In this document: in pieces, positions 8,065 to 11,563 of the stretch
Layout of the letters: each line of letters begins with the position of its first letter
Numbering within the stretch: position 1 is the stretch's first letter
DNA from: Cerioporus squamosus
Lineage: Eukaryota; Basidiomycota; Agaricomycetes; Polyporales; Polyporaceae
Direction of reading: 5' to 3'
Assembly (NCBI GenBank): GCA_022592435.1
Contig: JABYQS010000896.1
Coordinates: forward strand, 1 to 11,563
DNA: 11,563 bases
The notes under the pieces: model-generated
The model's database searches: none
Told to the model about the DNA's origin: nothing
What the model saw: the letters and a program-made list of their open reading frames with translations, nothing else
Made by a program: the position numbers and the translations under genes

Positions 8065-9166
8065 ATGACCCTGCACGACGCCCACGCTCGCTCTGCCATC
8101 CCGACGCTCAAACGGAAGCGGGTGGCCACGGACAGCGGTGACAGCGCTGCGAAGAAGTCTCCCAAGGTCGCCGGGAAGATGGCCGTGCGTGCCGCTACGC
8201 ACTGCGCCGGGGAGAAGCAGACAGCTGCGAAGCAGGCCCTGCGGATCGTCACAGACGTCGAGGTCAACTCGCCCACCCTCGACGAGCTCCTCTCCGCGAC
8301 GGACTCGGAGACGGACTCGCTCTTCGACGAACCCTCGCCGCGGCTCTCCACCCCCGACATCGAGGACATCCGCAACATCCTCGCCCCCATGCACGCGGAC
8401 GATGCGCTCGCCCTCAACGACCCCACCCGCGTCCTCGCGCGGCGCACCGCGCCCGCCATCCCCGGGCTCTTCTTCGACCCCGCGCTCCTGCTCCCAGAAC
8501 GCCTCGGGGACGAGCTCATGTGGACGTGCATCCGCACCTTCTTCCGCGACGGCGCCGCGAACCAGGTCATGCTCTTCGAGCGGTCCTCTCCCCTCTCCTC
8601 CGAGGACCCCTCCCCGTCCGCGACACCCGGCTTGCCTCCCTTCCTCACCGACCTGCTGACCATGCTCGACGACCTCCTCCGCCCGGCCGTCTCTCCCGAG
8701 GTCCACGACCTGCTGTTCTCGCCGTCGCCCGCGTCGCATACCGGTCCGCCGCGCGCGCGGCAGGCGATCATCAACCTCTACTGGCCGGGCGAGGGTATCT
8801 CTCCGCACGTCGACCTCCTCGACCGGTACGGCGACGGGATCATGGGCGTCAGCCTCGGCTCCGGATGCACGATGCAGTTCGTGCAGGGGGACACGGCGGT
8901 CTCTCCACGCTCAGATGAGACTGGGTCTGAGTCTGGCGGCCCTGTCCCCGAACCGTGCGCGCCTACTTGCCCAAGGGGAGCGTGCTGGTGATGACGGAGG
9001 AGGCCCGCTACAAGTGGACGCACGGGATCGAGAAGCAGGACGAGACCTCGTCGAGGAAAGCCCGGGAAGTGCACACAAGGTTCTCTTGACACGGGACGTC
9101 CGACTGAGCATCACCTTCCGCTGGTTGCTCCCAGGGGCCGACGTTGTCGGGTCCGTCGCCCCATGA
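8065..9166 (+). CDS. AlkB-like Fe(II)/2-oxoglutarate dioxygenase, with two apparent frameshifts
   Basis: AlkB-family enzymes oxidatively demethylate nucleic acids or proteins using Fe(II), O2 and 2-oxoglutarate. The ATG lies in CCACCATGA. The first frame runs to a stop at 8991. Basic patches (LKRKR at 15-19, KKSPK at 30-34) suggest nuclear import, followed by a Ser/Asp-rich linker. The core follows: INLYWPGEGISPHVD carries the first iron ligands His248 and Asp250, then the strand GIMGVSLGSGCTMQF. The rest of the core is present but in other frames. YLPKGSVLVM with WTHGI (third ligand His at 9021-9023) is one base out. RLSITFRWLLPGADVVG (Arg at 9101-9103 and 9119-9121, the family's R-x5-R) is shifted once more, ending at TGA 9164-9166. 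Both shifts equal one missing base (8900-8963 and 9025-9098). No GT-AG intron restores the frame without deleting catalytic residues. About 366 residues if continuous. The subfamily (ALKBH number) is not resolved. Confidence 0.85.
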
Positions 9167-9461
9167 GCTATTCGTGACACCAGGGACTGCGCCGGGCAGA
9201 TTTGTCTTCATCTGGATCTATGTATGATCACCGCATCTGTAGTCTTGCATGTATAATCTGGGTTCGTAGGAAGGGGATATCTAGAATTGGATGGTGTCCA
9301 TACCCATTGCCCGTGTTTTGCGCGAAAGCAGATGAAAGCGATGCGGATTGTGCGATGTTCTAACACGATACAACGTACTGCAACAGATACAAACTTGCGA
9401 CTTCTCCTGTACCCATCCCCTCGAGCCGCGCATCTCCGCTCCGCCCGGAGGGAGCACACAT
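9167..9461. other. Convergent intergenic region between the AlkB-like and NEDD8 genes
   Basis: The AlkB-like gene (+) and the NEDD8 gene (-) face each other across 295 bp, which holds both 3' untranslated regions. I see no further gene or RNA feature. Confidence 0.4.
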
Positions 9462-9998
9462 CTAGCACGAGCCTCCACGGAGGGCGAGGACCAGATGCAG
9501 CACTGCGCCGGCGGCGATGTTGAAGTCCTTGACGACCTTGTCGTCGGCCCTGCCATGCGCGCGCATATACAGTCAGTCGAGATCGGAAGAGAGAGGGCGG
9601 GACAAGACGCACATCTGCCTCCCGGCATAGATCAATCGCTGCTGCGGTGGGGGGACACCAGACTGCTCCTCGACCTTCTCCTTGATACGGGAGACCTATA
9701 AAGCGTGTAATTCCCAAACAGCGAGGACACTCAAGGTCAGAATACATGCAGGGAGAGGACGAAGGGGCAAGTGGCACGCACCTGGTCCTCGGGGTCGATA
9801 TCGAGCTCGATCTGCGTCCCAGAAAATGCCACAAAGCGGCATCCTAGTGAGCTCTCTGCGCCCTGTCCGGCGGAAAAAGGATCCGCGTACCTCCTTGCCC
9901 GTAAGCGTCTGGGAAGAAGCCGGTAAGTTGTCAGTGGCACGCTCGCACCCCACAATGTCCTCAACCCAGCGTAATACGCACCTTCACCTTGATCACAT
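9462..9998 (-). CDS. NEDD8/Rub1 ubiquitin-like modifier (five exons, start region damaged)
   Basis: NEDD8/Rub1 is a ubiquitin-like protein conjugated mainly to cullins to activate SCF-type ubiquitin ligases. Exons: about 9998-9982, 9908-9891, 9811-9782, 9695-9613 and 9549-9462. Introns are 73, 79, 86 and 63 nt with GTGCGT or GTACGC donors. The exons join into [59 protein letters not shown] and [11 protein letters not shown], then Ser-Cys and TAG. In NEDD8 numbering it has Ala72 (the residue that separates NEDD8 from ubiquitin, which has Arg72), Ile44, Gln40 and the Gly75-Gly76 conjugation end. It has Arg at 48 instead of Lys. The Ser-Cys tail must be removed by a processing protease. Oddity: the only ATG (9998-9996) is one base out of frame with this sequence. 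The reading frame otherwise runs back to a stop with no ATG. See the finding on the start. Confidence 0.9.
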
Positions 9999-10269
9999 CT
10001 TGACAACTTGTAGATGGGGGAGGCTACAGATAGAATGGGGAGCCTGAGAAACTCTTGGAAGTGGCGAGGGGAGAGGAGCTCGACGACGAGAGGATATCAG
10101 CAAGCCGGGACCGTTGTGGCGTTAGTCAAGGACGCGCCTAGGCGCTCGGAGAGAGGAACGCGTCCGCCCGATATGGCAATGCTCTTTATCGACCTCCGAG
10201 TCCGAGCGTCCAACTCGCGTCGACCGGGGGCCGCAGCCCACCCGAGTGCCCGGTATCACGGATGATAGC
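9999..10269. other. Intergenic region, NEDD8 promoter side
   Basis: This stretch lies upstream of the NEDD8 start (minus strand) and upstream of the disrupted P-loop gene (plus strand). On the minus strand, pyrimidine-rich sequence just before the NEDD8 ATG is typical of a fungal 5' untranslated region. No ATG lies in the 60 bp directly upstream of it. No TATA element stands out. Open frames here lack protein character. Confidence 0.35.
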
Positions 10270-11563
10270 TCATGCACCTTGGCTTTCCGGACAAGGGCAC
10301 GGGTAGACGCTATAGACATCGAAATCGGAGAGAGCGCCGGCCAGCGCTGCAATATTCACTCCCATGGCTCATCCACCGCCCTCACCGCTGCACGCGCACA
10401 GGAGCTATGGGAGAAGGCTTGGGGCAAACCATGGCCTTAGCATCTCCTCAGGAAAGATCACCATGGCCAAAATCTCCCCCGACAAGACGTACCGATGTCA
10501 ATCGAGACTGACGAGGACGACGATGGCGTCAGCACAAAGGCGTGCGGTGGACTCACTCCTACAGTCAAGGACGTCCTCGTAACCCGCCTGAGTACGTCTG
10601 GCTCCGGGATACGATTGAACGGGCTATCTGCGGACGACCAAGGCCATCGTGATTAAGTCATCCGGGCATTGGTGCGTATTTTGGTTTGACGAGTTGCTGA
10701 TTGTGCTGATGTGTGCGCATTACGCAGGCAAGACCGTCTTCCTCTCCTGCAGCTGCTGCTGCACCGTCTCGCAGAGACTTCCTACAGCAATTCACCTTAA
10801 GGGCCGTCATTTGGTTGTCTTCAACCAGGAGGGAGCCACGATATGGGGTGTGGAGGACACGATTGAGATGACGAGGGACTACTGGGCTCTCTCGATTCCA
10901 ACAACAACATCGTGGGCCATGTGGAGGCCTCCAGAGCTCAGACGCACGTATCATCCAAGCCTCATCTCCGAAGCCTAGCAGATGGAAGGATTGGACGAAA
11001 TACCACAACGCAAGGATCCTCGTCGCAGACTTACCGCGCCCGCTGAGATAGGGGCTATTGTGTACGTGGTTGGATTCGTACTCCTCCCGCCAGTATGTGC
11101 TTATTCACATGCATACAGGAAGGAGCTCGGTCTGGATGTGGCCGAGACGGATGATTACATCGGCAAGTGGATCCGTGCACTCGAACGATCCTAAACCTCC
11201 TGAGCGAACGCTCCGAGTTACGCTCTTCCTTGAGAGAGACTTGACCGAGGCAGCCAAGACGGCGGCCGAGGCCATCTGCGCTGACCGCCGCCGAATACGC
11301 AATCCTGTGGCAGGGGTGACACCAAGCGTAGGTCTCTTCGTGCTTCCTTATCGGCCGGATAATCCCCTAGTCGCGAGTTCCGTCAACTCGGTTTACTACA
11401 TCCCTACCATCCACCTCTACGAGATCTTCAACACCATACGACGCCGGTCACTCTCAAACGACAAAGCTTTGCAGCCTTTCGACACCTCTCTTCACACGCT
11501 TTGACCAGAGCAGCTCCAGCCTGGCATTTCGAGAAACGCATGCACGGCTACTTGTCCAGCAAC
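10270..11563 (+). pseudogene. Disrupted P-loop NTPase gene, Crinkler-like, open at the right edge
   Basis: A single long protein seems to be encoded here but is broken many times. Recognisable pieces in order: an N-terminal stretch at about 10275-10440 ending WEKAWGKPW; NPPEYVWLRDTIERAI at 10581-10628; a Walker A (P-loop) SHPGIGKT, split by an intron at 10672-10727 (GTGCGT donor, CGCAG acceptor); HLVVFNQEGATIW at about 10810; DARIIQASSPKP and WTKYHNARILVADLPRP at 10941-11041; LGLDVAETDDYIGKW near 11125-11168; and HLYEIFNTIRRRS near 11420-11450. The last bases before the edge also read as protein. The pieces use different frames. An in-frame TGA lies at 10650-10652, just before the P-loop. Fungal Crinkler-type proteins have this layout (short charged N-terminus, then a P-loop ATPase), but the family call is tentative. 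It could instead be a lineage-specific NTPase family. No functional product is expected as read. Confidence 0.6.
10672..10727 (+). other. Intron interrupting the Walker A motif
   Basis: The 56-nt intron has GTGCGT at its 5' end, a TGCTGAT branch-like site and ACGCAG at its 3' end. Removing it joins ATT-G to GC-AAG-ACC, giving Ile-Gly-Lys-Thr and completing the P-loop. That exact restoration is good evidence that the intron is real and that the locus once encoded a working NTPase. Confidence 0.65.

Noticed and set aside
8011..8808. 265-codon minus-strand frame over the AlkB-like gene
   Set aside because: It is very Arg/Glu/Gly/Val-rich, typical of the reverse of GC-rich coding DNA, while the plus strand encodes a clear dioxygenase.
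8881..8931. Possible short intron explaining the first AlkB frame change
   Set aside because: The GT at 8881 and AG at 8931 give a 51-nt intron, but the exons would join in the wrong phase. Other donor-acceptor pairs are under 35 nt or remove the conserved GVSLGSG strand.
1..11563. Possible mobile element, CRISPR array or biosynthetic cluster
   Set aside because: I found no transposase, reverse transcriptase or integrase motifs, no terminal repeats with target duplications, no regularly spaced repeats and no backbone biosynthetic enzyme.

Overview
The window looks like nuclear DNA of a filamentous basidiomycete, most likely an Agaricomycete of the polypore type. Its clear genes are split by many short introns (51-86 nt) that start GTGCGT, GTGAGT or GTACGC and end CAG, TAG or AAG. 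The proteins are eukaryotic: a fungal MFS sugar porter, SAP18, an AlkB-type dioxygenase and NEDD8/Rub1. I see no bacterial operon, tRNA, rRNA or CRISPR array. The species call is inference.

Layout. 1-1773 (+): mostly unassigned, with one open frame at 399 that has a good start context. 1774-2363 (+): a small two-exon gene whose N-terminal half resembles the lower kinase lobe of fungal FunK1-type kinases. 4474-2585 (-): an intact six-exon, 527-aa sugar transporter, convergent with the previous gene, with a cluster of CreA/Mig1-type sites upstream. About 5997-5342 (-): a broken gene of unknown family, readable in three successive frames. 7735-6747 (-): intact three-exon SAP18 with a long RGG/RD/SR tail. 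8065-9166 (+): an AlkB-like Fe(II)/2-oxoglutarate dioxygenase, divergent from SAP18, with two apparent frameshifts. About 9998-9462 (-): a five-exon NEDD8/Rub1 gene, complete except for one base that appears to be missing right after the start codon. About 10270 to the right edge (+): a heavily disrupted P-loop protein gene, Crinkler-like in flavour, that runs off the window.

The genes do not form one pathway. SAP18 (chromatin and splicing), NEDD8 (cullin activation) and AlkB (demethylation) are housekeeping functions set among lineage-specific and decaying genes. The most notable pattern is where the reading-frame lesions fall. The transporter and SAP18 are perfect over about 2.5 kb of coding sequence. 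NEDD8, AlkB, the unknown gene and the P-loop gene all carry small frame breaks. For NEDD8, which is highly conserved, this suggests uncorrected assembly indels at least as much as real pseudogenes. I see no strong evidence of a new multi-gene system. The best candidate for something undescribed is the unknown protein family at about 5.3-6.0 kb.
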